Source: Deltaproteobacteria bacterium (GTDB lineage: Bacteria; Desulfobacterota; GWC2-55-46). From it: a DNA stretch of 64,000 bases. Shown here piece by piece: positions 18,236 through 26,336 of this stretch; within the stretch, counting starts at the first letter, position 1; each line of letters opens with the position of its first letter. The position numbers were made by a program, and so were the translations under genes. Below the pieces are notes generated by a model. The model made no database searches. It saw only the letters and a list, made by a program, of their open reading frames with translations, and was not told the DNA's origin. The stretch covers positions 156,549 to 220,548 of the forward strand of contig JACPGB010000024.1 of assembly GCA_016182655.1 (NCBI GenBank), in the 5' to 3' direction.

Positions 18236-18860
18236 CCGAAAAGCGACACTATGATGTTAATGTCGTTTAGAGTCAACTTTTGACTGAAAGCGACGTGAGG
18301 AGCGAATGTCGTTTTAAGTCCACTTAGACTTGCAAGTGACATGCGTCCGTTTGATATGCCAAATAGACCAAAAAGGGACATCGTGTCCCTTTAGAGTCAA
18401 TTTTAGACTGAAAGGGGACCTAATGTCCCTTTTCAGTCCACTTAGACTGCCGAGCAGCATGGCGTCCGCTCGAAGTGCCAAATGGACTTAAAAGCGACAT
18501 TGGGATGTCGCTTCGGGGTCAACTTTAGACTGGAAAGCGACATGAAGATGTCGTCTTCGAGTCCAATATGTGGTCATGTGTCCGCCTGATGTGCCAAATT
18601 GACTAAAAAGGGACAAATGTCCTCTTAGAGTCCATTTTGGACTGAAAGCGGACAAATGTCCTTTTGGAGTCCATTGAGATCAGGAGAAATGATGTCCGCT
18701 TAGCGTGCCATTTTGACCACAAAGGGACACACGAATCCCTTTGGAGTCAAATTTGGACTGGAAGGGGACTTGATGATGTCCCTTTTGAGTCAACTTTAGA
18801 AGAAATGGCCCAAATTTGTCCCATTTCCCTCGAAGAATGAGGGGCCAATTGTTAAAAGGG
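18212..18860 (+). repeat. array of five degenerate 114-132 bp units made of alternating hairpins
   Basis: Unit starts, marked by a (T/C)GTCCG box followed by TGCCAAAT-like sequence, are at 18212, 18344, 18463, 18579 and 18693. Each unit holds an A hairpin (AAAGnGAC ... GTCnCTTT), a B hairpin (AGTC, 6-7 bases, GACT), then a second A and usually a second B. In units 1 and 3 the A stem is GCGAC/GTCGC (or wobble GTCGT); in units 2, 4 and 5 it is GGGAC/GTCCC. Both arms change together, which points to a selected structure. Two looser hairpins with GGGACAAATT end the array near 18850. Candidates are an iteron-type origin, a protein-binding array or a structured RNA. Confidence 0.75.
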
Positions 18861-19402
18861 ACAAATTTAGCCCATTTCTCATCACATTATAGAAACAGGC
18901 TCTTTTGTAGCTAAAGCAGATACCGATAGTTTTGTTCATGATCGTTATAGAGAGCATCTGCCCAGGTTGATTTTATAAAAAAGTAAAAAAAAACGGTAAA
19001 AACACCTCGGCCAGGAAACGATATGGACTGAATCGACCGCTGTTCAAATCTTAGAAGCATTGTTTCGATCTGAATCTTTTTCCCGCGTTTCAAAATTTTC
19101 TCGCCAGCAGCCAACTAATTTTCCAATCATTCGCGGTAATACATACTTGGAGGTCAAATCTCCATCAGGGTTGCGTATGGCAACCCACCTTTTCAGTAGG
19201 CTTTGGCCGAAACCGCTTTTTTGAAAAGTTATTTCTCAAAAGCGGTAGTGCGTGCAAAAACAGGTTTTATCAGGTTTTTAACGACATAACATATAAGACT
19301 TTATATGTCGAATGTACAAAAATTGATCGGGACGCCGCAAAAATCTGATTTACGGCCCCCTTCAGCGCGGCTTTGTTCTAATCATCTATCACGGAGGACG
19401 GT
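18861..19402. other. non-coding stretch with several hairpins
   Basis: No convincing gene is visible. Noted structures are GGGTTGC/GGCAACCC at about 19169-19188, an imperfect ACCGCTTTT / AAAAGCGGT inverted repeat at about 19209-19243, and the operator-like repeat at 19282-19310. The stretch separates the hairpin array from the paralogous gene pair. It is likely control DNA for that pair. Confidence 0.4.
19282..19310. promoter_or_regulatory. operator-like inverted repeat upstream of the paralogue pair
   Basis: CGACATA and TATGTCG form the outer arms, with ATATAA/TTATAT nested inside; the repeat ends 92 bases before the ATG at 19403. It is suitable for a dimeric repressor or a short RNA hairpin. 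Confidence 0.35.
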
Positions 19403-19780
19403 ATGGTAAACACAAAAATTGCTGACCTGGTTCAATGCGTAGCCGAGCTTGAGGAGTCTTCACGCCGGGCTTTTGTGGAAAACCTTTTTGGTGCGTTTGG
19501 TGAAAGAGAGCGTTCCCGGCTGGTTCAGTGGGTTTGCCATTGTGCCTACCCAAAGACCAGATGGAGCAAGGTGGATAGGTGGATGGAGGGGCAGTTCCGG
19601 CGGGACATGAACAAGACTCCACGAAAGACAGCTTCTATAGCCGTCAGCTACTTCAGGATCAACCCGAAGATGTTGCCGTTCCTCATAAAGACGGCACAGC
19701 GGATCAAGCTGAGGGTTCGGGCGAGAAGGCGCTTACACCCGGAGGAATTCGCGGATTTGAGGGAGGCTGGAAAAGCATAG
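19403..19780 (+). CDS. unknown protein, first of two tandem paralogues
   Basis: A 125-residue protein with a good GGAGG site. It aligns over most of its length with the product of 19938-20234: LEESSRRAFVENLFGAF pairs with LEEAYQRHFVETLFECF, VQWVCHCAYPKTRW with FEWVSHLVYPESKW, and FRINPKMLP with FGINPKMMP. The pattern is alpha-helical with conserved W, Y and P and a C-terminal basic tail (KLRVRARRRLHPEE). There are no catalytic motifs. A short alpha-helical nucleic-acid-binding or adaptor protein is possible. I do not recognise the family. Confidence 0.6.
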   Translation: MVNTKIADLVQCVAELEESSRRAFVENLFGAFGERERSRLVQWVCHCAYPKTRWSKVDRWMEGQFRRDMNKTPRKTASIAVSYFRINPKMLPFLIKTAQRIKLRVRARRRLHPEEFADLREAGKA

Positions 19781-19937
19781 CGAGCCCTTCGGTGGTTTGG
19801 CGCGTTCAGTGGTTCAGCGCGTTCTGTCTTTGGTTTTGGGTAGAGCGGTTGCGATGTTTCTTGACGCAGTGCAAATAAAAAGCCGCCCGGCGATTGAGGG
19901 GCATACAGGCTAACAGTACAAAAAGGGGAGGATTGAT

Positions 19938-20234
19938 ATGAGGACCAGTCTCAGGGAAAGGGTGGCGCGTCTCGCAGGTCATGTAAGTCGTCTTGAAGAG
20001 GCGTACCAGAGGCATTTTGTTGAAACCCTGTTCGAATGTTTTAGCGAAGAAGAGCGGCTTAAGCGGTTCGAGTGGGTCAGCCACTTGGTATATCCCGAGA
20101 GCAAATGGCTCAAAATCACTAACTGGATGGAAAAAGTCTTTACGCAGGACATGAAGAAGACCCCGGTGGGAGTGGCCTATATGTGCATGCAGTTTTTCGG
20201 GATCAATCCAAAGATGATGCCAAATGAGCGCTGA
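19938..20234 (+). CDS. unknown protein, second tandem paralogue
   Basis: A 98-residue protein behind GGGGAGG, paralogous to the protein at 19403-19780 (shared HFVETLFECF, WVSHLVYPESKW, INPKMMP). It lacks the basic C-terminal tail of its sister. The duplication and the retained start signals show that both copies are under selection. Immediate context is the hairpin array to the left and the ubiquitin-like operon, on the opposite strand, to the right. Its function is unknown. Confidence 0.6.
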   Translation: MRTSLRERVARLAGHVSRLEEAYQRHFVETLFECFSEEERLKRFEWVSHLVYPESKWLKITNWMEKVFTQDMKKTPVGVAYMCMQFFGINPKMMPNER

Positions 20235-20402
20235 AGCCTAAAACCACCAAATACGCCAACCGCACTAAAGGGGGGGGGCAGGATCAAGCCTCTCCGGTCT
20301 CCGAGCCTGCGAACCTCTCAGGGTGTCTACGCTGCCTTGTTTTTACTAGCAGTGCTTTAACAGGAGCCGACTTGTAAGCTCTAATAATCTCTATAATATC
20401 GT

Positions 20403-21881
20403 TCAGGGAATTTTATATTTATTTTCTAAGATCTCTCGAACCATATCGTCACCACAAAGGTAACAGTCTTTAATACGAGTACGAGGAAACCAACTGTATG
20501 GCGTTGGATAGTTTAGAATAGAGAGTTGCCAATGTCCTGGTTTCAAACAGAGCCCATAGAGTTCATGCAATAATTCCACAAAGCCACCAATTCCAGCAAA
20601 AAAAGATGAGAAAGCAAACGGAACGTCATCTTCTTTTTGGGCTTCAGGTAACTTAATCGTAGACATTGCGCATAAGTTCCCGATAATGCTACGCAGTGGC
20701 TTATTCAGAAAAGCTGAAGGGTCTGGAATATTATAATGACTTGAAATAATTGATATGTCGTCATGGTTGAGTCCTTCGCTTGAAAAGAGAAGTTCTCTTA
20801 CTCTTTTGGGTTTAAGTTTGGTCATTTTAGAAAATTGACCTGTTTCATCTTGATTATCTGATGTGTTTTCAGGATAGTAGCAAAAAATACATGGCCACTC
20901 ATCTGAAAAACCGAATCTGGAGGCACCAAGCCTGTCTTCTTCGGTCCACATGTTTACAATCCTAAGAGGCAATTTGAGAGATAGTTGCCTTCTGTGTTCT
21001 GGTGAATCAACACCTACAACAGCCAGGCGTACATTATAATCCTGGCGTTTAGTCAGAAAATATTTATTCATATCAATGTCATGATTTAATACTTTAAGAT
21101 TTTTATGCCGTGAGCGGATACGATCAGCGGCTCTTAATGATTTTGGAATGCCACTATCACCGGGTCTCATACCGATATATCTTTGGCCGTTTGACTCATC
21201 ATATTTATCAGGGTCTATTAAGTGTAAAATTCCCTTTACTTCCGCTGGCCACCTTTCTAAAAGCCAAAGGAGACCATGGGTTACTGCTCCAACGCCAAAG
21301 ATGTGAAGATCATTTAAGTCTAAGGGTAAAACATTCCCTGATTCACCATGTCCATGGTCCCATGCCGACCACACGTAATCGTCTGGAAGTAATTTTGCTC
21401 GGTCACCTAGAATATCGGCAAAACAACGTTTGAAAATTTCTGCTCCTACTAAAGCAGCGGCGGCAGCAGGACCTACAGGATTTGGGTCATCGCTTAAAAA
21501 TGCATTTGAACCAATCGTAACTTGCCATCCATATGCTCCTACTTGTATTCCAAAACCAGAATTGGATGGAGGGTTCGTTCCAATAGCAATAACAATGTCA
21601 TAAGGAGGATTCCACGTAATTATGGCAGGACTTTGTTGCCCTCCGGATTGCGCTGACTGATTTGCTGCAGTCATGAAAATTTCCGAAATTGCACCAGAAA
21701 CATTCAATTTTTGCCAGAAACGGCCAAGTATCTCTCCAAGTGCTTCAGCAAGTATAAAACCAGAAGCGCCCACATTACAATTATCGCTCCAAATACCGAT
21801 TCGGAAGCTCTCCAAAAGGTTTTGCAATTGAGAACTATAACGCGCCAAGGCTATTTCATTTTTTCTTCGTGCCTCGCTCAT
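20403..21881 (-). CDS. E1-like ThiF-family activating enzyme of a bacterial ubiquitin-like system (BilD-like)
   Basis: A 492-residue protein. Residues 1-185 form an extra N-terminal domain. The ThiF/E1 adenylation domain then starts with the nucleotide loop FGVGAVTHG (195-203), with the strand-2 acid in LIDPDKYDESNGQRY and the later VVGVDSPEHRR. Two C-x2-C pairs (WPCIFC at 331-334 and DCYLC at 473-476) look like a zinc site, as in other E1 proteins; a catalytic Cys cannot be pinned down. The start overlaps the JAB gene stop. Known families: E1s adenylate the C-terminal Gly of a Ubl and pass it to an E2. It is the last gene of the four-gene operon. Confidence 0.8.
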   Translation of the reverse strand: MSEARRKNEIALARYSSQLQNLLESFRIGIWSDNCNVGASGFILAEALGEILGRFWQKLNVSGAISEIFMTAANQSAQSGGQQSPAIITWNPPYDIVIAIGTNPPSNSGFGIQVGAYGWQVTIGSNAFLSDDPNPVGPAAAAALVGAEIFKRCFADILGDRAKLLPDDYVWSAWDHGHGESGNVLPLDLNDLHIFGVGAVTHGLLWLLERWPAEVKGILHLIDPDKYDESNGQRYIGMRPGDSGIPKSLRAADRIRSRHKNLKVLNHDIDMNKYFLTKRQDYNVRLAVVGVDSPEHRRQLSLKLPLRIVNMWTEEDRLGASRFGFSDEWPCIFCYYPENTSDNQDETGQFSKMTKLKPKRVRELLFSSEGLNHDDISIISSHYNIPDPSAFLNKPLRSIIGNLCAMSTIKLPEAQKEDDVPFAFSSFFAGIGGFVELLHELYGLCLKPGHWQLSILNYPTPYSWFPRTRIKDCYLCGDDMVREILENKYKIP

Positions 21882-22354
21882 GATATCACCTGAAGGCGTT
21901 TCTTAATTTCATCAAAAGTCCAGAGCCTCCAGCCATTTTTCTCGCGTTCATAGACATTTACCCCGGGGAAACCATATAATCCTTTTTTTCCGTAAACAGG
22001 CACTATAATACTCAGCGCACCTATGTGATTTACAACCTCCCATGACTTGTCAAGCGCAGACATTTGGACATCATTGGAAGGGTGAGTATGTATCTGTATA
22101 ATGCTTCTTTCATTTTTCTCGAAATTGTCAAATTGAATACGATTTAGTTCTTGGCCTGATATATGAACATAGACTCCATGTAATGTAGCCCCTGGTTGTT
22201 GAGCAGGCACGATGCACCTTCTGATTTCGCAAATTGGACCCGTTGCCTTAAGACTTGAGGTCCAAATCACGAATATTTCATGGCTCCCTTTAGTAAGAGT
22301 AAGCGTAGTTTCATCTAAAATATTTTTTGGAATTAGCCATGTTTCAAAAATCAT
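21878..22354 (-). CDS. JAB/JAMM isopeptidase (BilC-like)
   Basis: A 158-residue JAB metalloprotease with HTHPSNDVQMSALD, giving zinc ligands His89, His91 and Asp102 and Ser99. Glu43 in ICEIRRCIVP is the likely general base. Such enzymes either mature the Ubl tail or remove Ubl from targets. The Ubl encoded two genes upstream ends in Leu-Met after four Gly, so a maturation step is likely. The ATG overlaps the E2 stop, and its own stop overlaps the E1 start. Confidence 0.8.
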   Translation of the reverse strand: MIFETWLIPKNILDETTLTLTKGSHEIFVIWTSSLKATGPICEIRRCIVPAQQPGATLHGVYVHISGQELNRIQFDNFEKNERSIIQIHTHPSNDVQMSALDKSWEVVNHIGALSIIVPVYGKKGLYGFPGVNVYEREKNGWRLWTFDEIKKRLQVIS

Positions 22355-22824
22355 ATTGCATTCACTCCGGGCCTATTCAAGTCTGAAAGTAATTGAAGTA
22401 TAAGATTCATCATCCTATATTGTTTGTTATCTCGTAATGAGGGCCATGCAATATCTTGGTGACTTTCGTGGTCATGATATTCTCGCCACCCCTTAAAGCA
22501 AAACCATGATCTTTGTAGATTATGCGGATGACTGTCTTCTACATGAAAACCTAAATCAATAGGCACACGACCAGACCCCTTGCGCAAAGGGCTTCCATTC
22601 TGGTCAATCCAATATCCGTATATAGGAAGATAATTGTAGTCCTCTGCAATTACTCGTAATAGTATTTCTCTTTCGTGCTTTCTCCACCAGAGTGCGACTT
22701 CAAGTATGGGGAATTCTATCCTTAGCAGACGAAGACCTGTTTTGGCATATTGCTCGGGATTCGACACTAAGGAAGAAGTCTCCTTCTCAAACTTAGCTTT
22801 TGAGAGGGATTTATCTACGATCAC
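22351..22824 (-). CDS. E2-like conjugating protein (BilB-like)
   Basis: A 157-residue protein with the prokaryotic E2 pattern. The block QRSWFCFKGWREYHDHESHQ has Cys109 as the only cysteine near the active-site loop, followed by W, a conserved Asp and a C-terminal helix (LILQLLSDL). The N-terminal half (LRLLRIEFPILEVALWWRKH) gives the mixed strands of the fold. It lies between the Ubl and JAB genes with ATGA overlaps at both ends. It should accept the activated Ubl from the E1 and pass it to a target. No E3 gene is visible in the operon. Confidence 0.7.
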   Translation of the reverse strand: MIVDKSLSKAKFEKETSSLVSNPEQYAKTGLRLLRIEFPILEVALWWRKHEREILLRVIAEDYNYLPIYGYWIDQNGSPLRKGSGRVPIDLGFHVEDSHPHNLQRSWFCFKGWREYHDHESHQDIAWPSLRDNKQYRMMNLILQLLSDLNRPGVNAI

Positions 22825-23087
22825 ATCAAACCTCCTCCACCATCTTTTTTTGTAAGGGACAGTATATCATTTTCTTCAACACCATTTTCTTCTAAGGATT
22901 TATTAGGGTCAAGAGGCGTACTCTTGTCGCTTAACTGATAGTCAGACCAGTTACGTTTCTCATGTTCCGGAAGAGATTTTTTTATAATTTCTTCCACCTT
23001 CATGGATTTTGGATACTCCTCAATTTCAGGCAAACCGCTGACGATTATTGTCACGCTAATTTTGTGTTTCTTTTCCGAATTTTCCAT
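22821..23087 (-). CDS. ubiquitin-like modifier with poly-Gly tail (BilA-like)
   Basis: An 88-residue protein that begins MENSEKKHKISVTIIVSGLP and shows the beta-grasp order: two strands, a helix (KVEEIIKKSLPEH), then strands with NWSDYQLSD and ENDILSLTK. It ends KKDGGGGLM: four Gly (83-86) plus a Leu-Met extension that a JAB peptidase could remove. Only one beta-grasp domain fits the length. It is the first gene of the operon, after GGGAGG and a good sigma70 promoter. Its translation is coupled to the E2 gene. Confidence 0.75.
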   Translation of the reverse strand: MENSEKKHKISVTIIVSGLPEIEEYPKSMKVEEIIKKSLPEHEKRNWSDYQLSDKSTPLDPNKSLEENGVEENDILSLTKKDGGGGLM

Positions 23088-23107
23088 ACTGCCTCCCTGT
23101 GAGTACT

Positions 23108-23136
23108 TTTATAATGTGTTGTATTTAAATTGCCAA
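23108..23136 (-). promoter_or_regulatory. sigma70-type promoter of the ubiquitin-like operon
   Basis: On the minus strand TTGGCA and TATAAA are separated by exactly 17 bases, and the TATAAA ends 20 bases before the Ubl ATG. It faces away from the XRE promoter in the same intergenic region. Confidence 0.6.
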
Positions 23137-23169
23137 TACAATCCTAATTATAAGTAGCGTGCTAAGTTT

Positions 23170-23219
23170 GTCAAGCGTTTTTTAGCGCGCTTGACCTCCT
23201 TTGCAGTTTGGCGTATGAT
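23170..23219 (+). promoter_or_regulatory. promoter and palindromic operator of the XRE/ImmA genes
   Basis: TTGACC (23191-23196), a 17-base spacer, then TATGAT (23214-23219) form a near-consensus promoter for the gene at 23244. An inverted repeat GTCAAGCG (23170-23177) / CGCTTGAC (23188-23195) overlaps the -35 box. A repressor bound there would block this promoter, and perhaps also the divergent operon promoter 35 bp away. The XRE protein encoded next is the obvious candidate. Confidence 0.6.
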
Positions 23220-23243
23220 TAACTCGTGAAAGGAGGAATCTAT

Positions 23244-23594
23244 ATGGGAGAAGAAAAGACTAAATTAGCTCTTTATCTCAAGGAATTACGAATCACAAAA
23301 AACCTGAGTCTACGAGAAGTAGAAAAAATTACCAATAATGAAGTTTCCAACGCCTATTTAAGCCAACTTGAGTCCGGTAAGATTGCGAAACCCTCTCCGC
23401 ATATACTCGAACATCTCGCAAAAGCCTATAAAGTATCCTATAAAGATTTAATGGTCGTTGCAGGATATATGCGATCTTCAAAAACAAAAAAAAGCGGTGT
23501 AGCCTTTTTCAATGCACATGACCTAACTGCGGACGAAAAGGAACAACTACTTGCTTATCTTCAATTTATCAGAAAAAGAAAGGGCAGTGGATGA
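23244..23594 (+). CDS. XRE-family transcriptional regulator
   Basis: About 116 residues from ATG 23244, spaced correctly from AGGAGG at 23231 (a GTG at 23226 is in frame but too early). The HTH_3 fold is clear: LALYLKELRITKNLSLREVE, then SNAYLSQLESGKIAKPSPH. The C-terminal half is a helical tail that ends AYLQFIRKRKGSG. The stop overlaps the ImmA/IrrE start. XRE-ImmA pairs commonly act as a repressor and the protease that relieves it. Here the pair sits divergent to the Ubl operon and probably controls it. Confidence 0.85.
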   Translation: MGEEKTKLALYLKELRITKNLSLREVEKITNNEVSNAYLSQLESGKIAKPSPHILEHLAKAYKVSYKDLMVVAGYMRSSKTKKSGVAFFNAHDLTADEKEQLLAYLQFIRKRKGSG

Positions 23595-24499
23595 AAAAAG
23601 ATGACTCAAGTCTTGATTATCAGAAGCTGGATAATGTAAAAAAACACGCCAAAAAACTCTTGGAAGAGGCTGACGCGATTGGCCAACTCCCTACCCCCGT
23701 TGAGCATATTGTAAGTACTGCAAAATTATATGTTAATAAAGAAATTTCCCTGGGAAAAGATGAAAACTTCATATCAAAACTAGGCAAAAAAATGGGTAAG
23801 GTCGCTCGCCCTCATTTGCATGGTTTTAAAAAACTTCTAGGAATGTTATATGTTCCTTCAGGCGAGATATACCTTGATCATTCTCAGCATGAAAATAAAA
23901 AAAAGTTTATTAAATTGCACGAAACCGGTCATGGTTTTCTTCCTCACCAAAAAAAAATGTATGAATTCATGGAAGACGGAAAGCTGGAGCTTGATCCTGA
24001 AATAGAGGACACTTTTGAACGTGAGGCTAACAATTTTGCTGTCGAACTTTTATTTCAACTTGATAAGTTTGAAAAGATGGCTGCAGATTATGAAATTTCT
24101 ATAAAAACGCCTCTTGATCTCTCAGGAAAATTTGGTTCTTCGATCTATGCTGGTATGCGTCGCTATGTTCAAACGCATTTTGCTCCTTTAGCATTGGCAG
24201 TATATGATCTTCCTAAAGGTAATAAATTTCATCTGAGACGAATGCCAATGTATTCTGAATCATTTCTAAAGAGATTTGGCAGAGTCGGACTTCCCAACCC
24301 GTGTGACGACTTCAATCCTCTGGGGTCGATCATAAAGGCCGCCAAACTTCGGACGAATCATCTTTGTGGATTGAGGGATTTAAATGGCGATATTCATGAA
24401 ACTGCTGTACACATTTTTTCCAACTCGTACGAAAAATTTATAATGCTGATACCCGTTAGAAGGGCATTAAACAAAAAACAAGAATTTTACGTGAACTGA
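23591..24499 (+). CDS. ImmA/IrrE-family zinc metallopeptidase
   Basis: A 302-residue protein with KFIKLHETGHGF (HExxH variant H-E-T-G-H) and downstream EREANNFAVELLF, the third-ligand helix of this family. ImmA cuts XRE-type repressors, and IrrE/DdrO is the radiation-response analogue. The C-terminal 130 residues contain SSIYAGMRRYVQTHFAPLAL and a beta-rich region, perhaps a sensor domain. Coupled to the XRE gene by ATGA, it likely switches the promoters at 23.1-23.2 kb. Confidence 0.8.
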   Translation: MKKDDSSLDYQKLDNVKKHAKKLLEEADAIGQLPTPVEHIVSTAKLYVNKEISLGKDENFISKLGKKMGKVARPHLHGFKKLLGMLYVPSGEIYLDHSQHENKKKFIKLHETGHGFLPHQKKMYEFMEDGKLELDPEIEDTFEREANNFAVELLFQLDKFEKMAADYEISIKTPLDLSGKFGSSIYAGMRRYVQTHFAPLALAVYDLPKGNKFHLRRMPMYSESFLKRFGRVGLPNPCDDFNPLGSIIKAAKLRTNHLCGLRDLNGDIHETAVHIFSNSYEKFIMLIPVRRALNKKQEFYVN

Positions 24500-24625
24500 C
24501 CCTTCCTCTCACGTACAAAAAACCGAAGTCTACCCCCAAGAAGATATATTTTCAGGAGTAATCACAGCTGTTTTTGTTAGAGGAAGTGACTACCATATAC
24601 TACATTCCTGGTGGGAAGCATTCAT

Positions 24626-25801
24626 TTATCCCTTATCGAGAATTGAAGGAGGGCTCTCCGCTAAAGGATCAAAGCGGTCCGCCTGTTGATTCGCCCAGGT
24701 AAGCCACTTTTCGAGTTCGCTTCCTGGTTCAATGCCCCCGTTATTCCGGATGGCATTTTCCTTTACTGCCTGGATGTATTCCCGAATCTGTTTGCTCTTA
24801 TACCAGTTCTCGGTCTGTTTCAGGAGGTTATGAAGTCGCGCTTCCTCTTCCCGCTTTCGTCTGGCGATCTCTTCCTGTCGGCGTTGCTGTTCTTCTCTTC
24901 TAAGCGCCTCCTGTTCCCTTTCGATAGCTCTCGTCCTTAGCTCTACAGCGTTCTTGATAAGCCCCACTATGAAGTCATTAAGACAGTCCTCAAGTTTTTT
25001 CTTTTCGGAATCAGCCCAATTCGTCCGGAGACATCCCCATGTTTTAATCTCAAACGTGAGCCTTCCGGAAGGATTGTGGCTGAATTCGAATTCATTAGCC
25101 CAAGGCCTGTCTTTCTTTTCGGCTGGCGAAAGCTTTCGCTTTGTTTGCTTGAGAAACTCCCGCAAACTGAACTCTATCGTCTCACCAAGAACAGACACGC
25201 AGGTCTTGTAAGATTTCCGATAGGAGTATTGGTCTTCAGGCACAATGGAGATACGGAAGCCTCTTGCATCATATGCTTTGATCAAGGCGTTCATGATGCG
25301 TAGTGCGCGGGGCAGGCTTTCCTTGCTGACACGCACATTAAGACACCTCTCACCGTGACTATTCAAAAGATCGTTATCGCGTCTGAATATTGATGTTTCT
25401 AAGTTTTCAAAATATTCCAGGGTTTGAGCAACGAGTGGGTGCGGAGACTTAAGTGTGGAAGAAACATTTATTCGATTTCTGTCGTCCAGTTCGAAAGCTA
25501 TTCTATCTTCGGCTTCCTTATATTGCTCCTCGTCAATGGGGCGGTTATTCTCTTTCTCCAACTCTATATGAAATTCAATATTTTCGTTTCCCTTGAAAGG
25601 CGGTAGGGGAGGCGGAGGAGCAGCTTTCCCAAACTCCTTCTTCTGCCAATAGCCTATAGGGGGTACGGGGATATTCAACTTAATACACCTTTTCCTGAGC
25701 CCTACATCAGATAGACCATACCTTTTGGAAAGCTTGATCATTGGCTCAGACCAAACCTGTTCGTACAAATCCTTTCTGGTAATCCGTATTTTTTCTGGCA
25801 T
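24626..25801 (-). CDS. uncharacterised HTH plus coiled-coil protein of mobile elements
   Basis: A 391-residue protein. The N-terminus ITRKDLYEQVWSEPMIKLSK is followed by RYGLSDVGLRKRCIKLNIPV, a small HTH-like domain that I recall in hypothetical proteins of integrative elements. A Pro-rich hinge (AAPPPPLPPF), a globular middle and a long charged coiled coil (EREQEALRREEQQRRQEEIA) follow, with a conserved-looking W-rich tail (LEKWLTWANQQADRFDP). It could be an adaptor or DNA-binding protein; no enzymatic motif is visible. Its 3' neighbour converges from the ImmA gene. Confidence 0.5.
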   Translation of the reverse strand: MPEKIRITRKDLYEQVWSEPMIKLSKRYGLSDVGLRKRCIKLNIPVPPIGYWQKKEFGKAAPPPPLPPFKGNENIEFHIELEKENNRPIDEEQYKEAEDRIAFELDDRNRINVSSTLKSPHPLVAQTLEYFENLETSIFRRDNDLLNSHGERCLNVRVSKESLPRALRIMNALIKAYDARGFRISIVPEDQYSYRKSYKTCVSVLGETIEFSLREFLKQTKRKLSPAEKKDRPWANEFEFSHNPSGRLTFEIKTWGCLRTNWADSEKKKLEDCLNDFIVGLIKNAVELRTRAIEREQEALRREEQQRRQEEIARRKREEEARLHNLLKQTENWYKSKQIREYIQAVKENAIRNNGGIEPGSELEKWLTWANQQADRFDPLAESPPSILDKG

Positions 25802-25973
25802 ATAAAAAGACCCCTAACTAATGATTTAGTAGACTCAGGGTAAAAACCCGAATGGAAGAATTCGAATTTGCATTATATGCGGACTGCGCAGGCCTTAGAA
25901 AGAGAAAAACGGAATCTCCAGAGCAGACGTTAAAAGGCGGGAGTTGACAGATAGTCCGGAGCAGACCACGATA

Positions 25974-26291
25974 TTATCTTAGCATGGCCCTCAGAATTTT
26001 AACCGTGAGCCTGATCTTTTCTTCATCGGCTTCCTTGATAAATTTCATCAGGGATTCCTTTATTTCCTTCTGGCTTCCTTCATGCCCAAAGTCAAAAAGT
26101 TCCCACATCTCAACATCAAGCGACCTTGAAATCTTTATAAGCATCTCTAGGGTAGGGTTTTCGGTACCCCTTTCCATGCGGCTGAGGTAATTCGGGCTTG
26201 TCTCAGCCTTTGCCGCAAGTTCCTCCTGGGATAGGCTCTTGTTTTTTCTAAGCTCCCTGATCCTGAGTCCTATCAATCTTTTTTCATGCAT
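25974..26291 (-). CDS. XRE-family repressor
   Basis: About 105 residues from ATG 26291, nine bases from GAGGA (the ATG at 26297 is too close). It is a classic HTH_3: RIRELRKNKSLSQEELAAKA, ETSPNYLSRMERG, NPTLEMLIKISRSLDV. The short C-terminal helix may dimerise. It is transcribed away from the response-regulator gene, and a perfect 11-bp inverted repeat in the shared promoter is the likely operator. Confidence 0.85.
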   Translation of the reverse strand: MHEKRLIGLRIRELRKNKSLSQEELAAKAETSPNYLSRMERGTENPTLEMLIKISRSLDVEMWELFDFGHEGSQKEIKESLMKFIKEADEEKIRLTVKILRAMLR

Positions 26292-26336
26292 TTTCATATC
26301 CTCGATATTTACCTTTTTTTGAATAAAAATGAATAT

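Noticed and set aside
18212-18860. Second CRISPR array
   Set aside because: Units are 114-132 bp, degenerate and made of paired stems, with no constant repeat and variable spacer pattern.
18911-19114. Minus-strand frame of 67 codons in the hairpin-rich stretch
   Set aside because: No RBS, odd composition, and it lies in DNA that looks regulatory.
24507-24690. Open plus-strand stretch after the ImmA/IrrE gene with protein-like sequence (start VQKTEVYPQEDIFSGVITAV)
   Set aside because: No start codon or RBS, and it runs into the 3' end of the convergent gene at 24626. Could be a fragment of an old gene but is too short to call.
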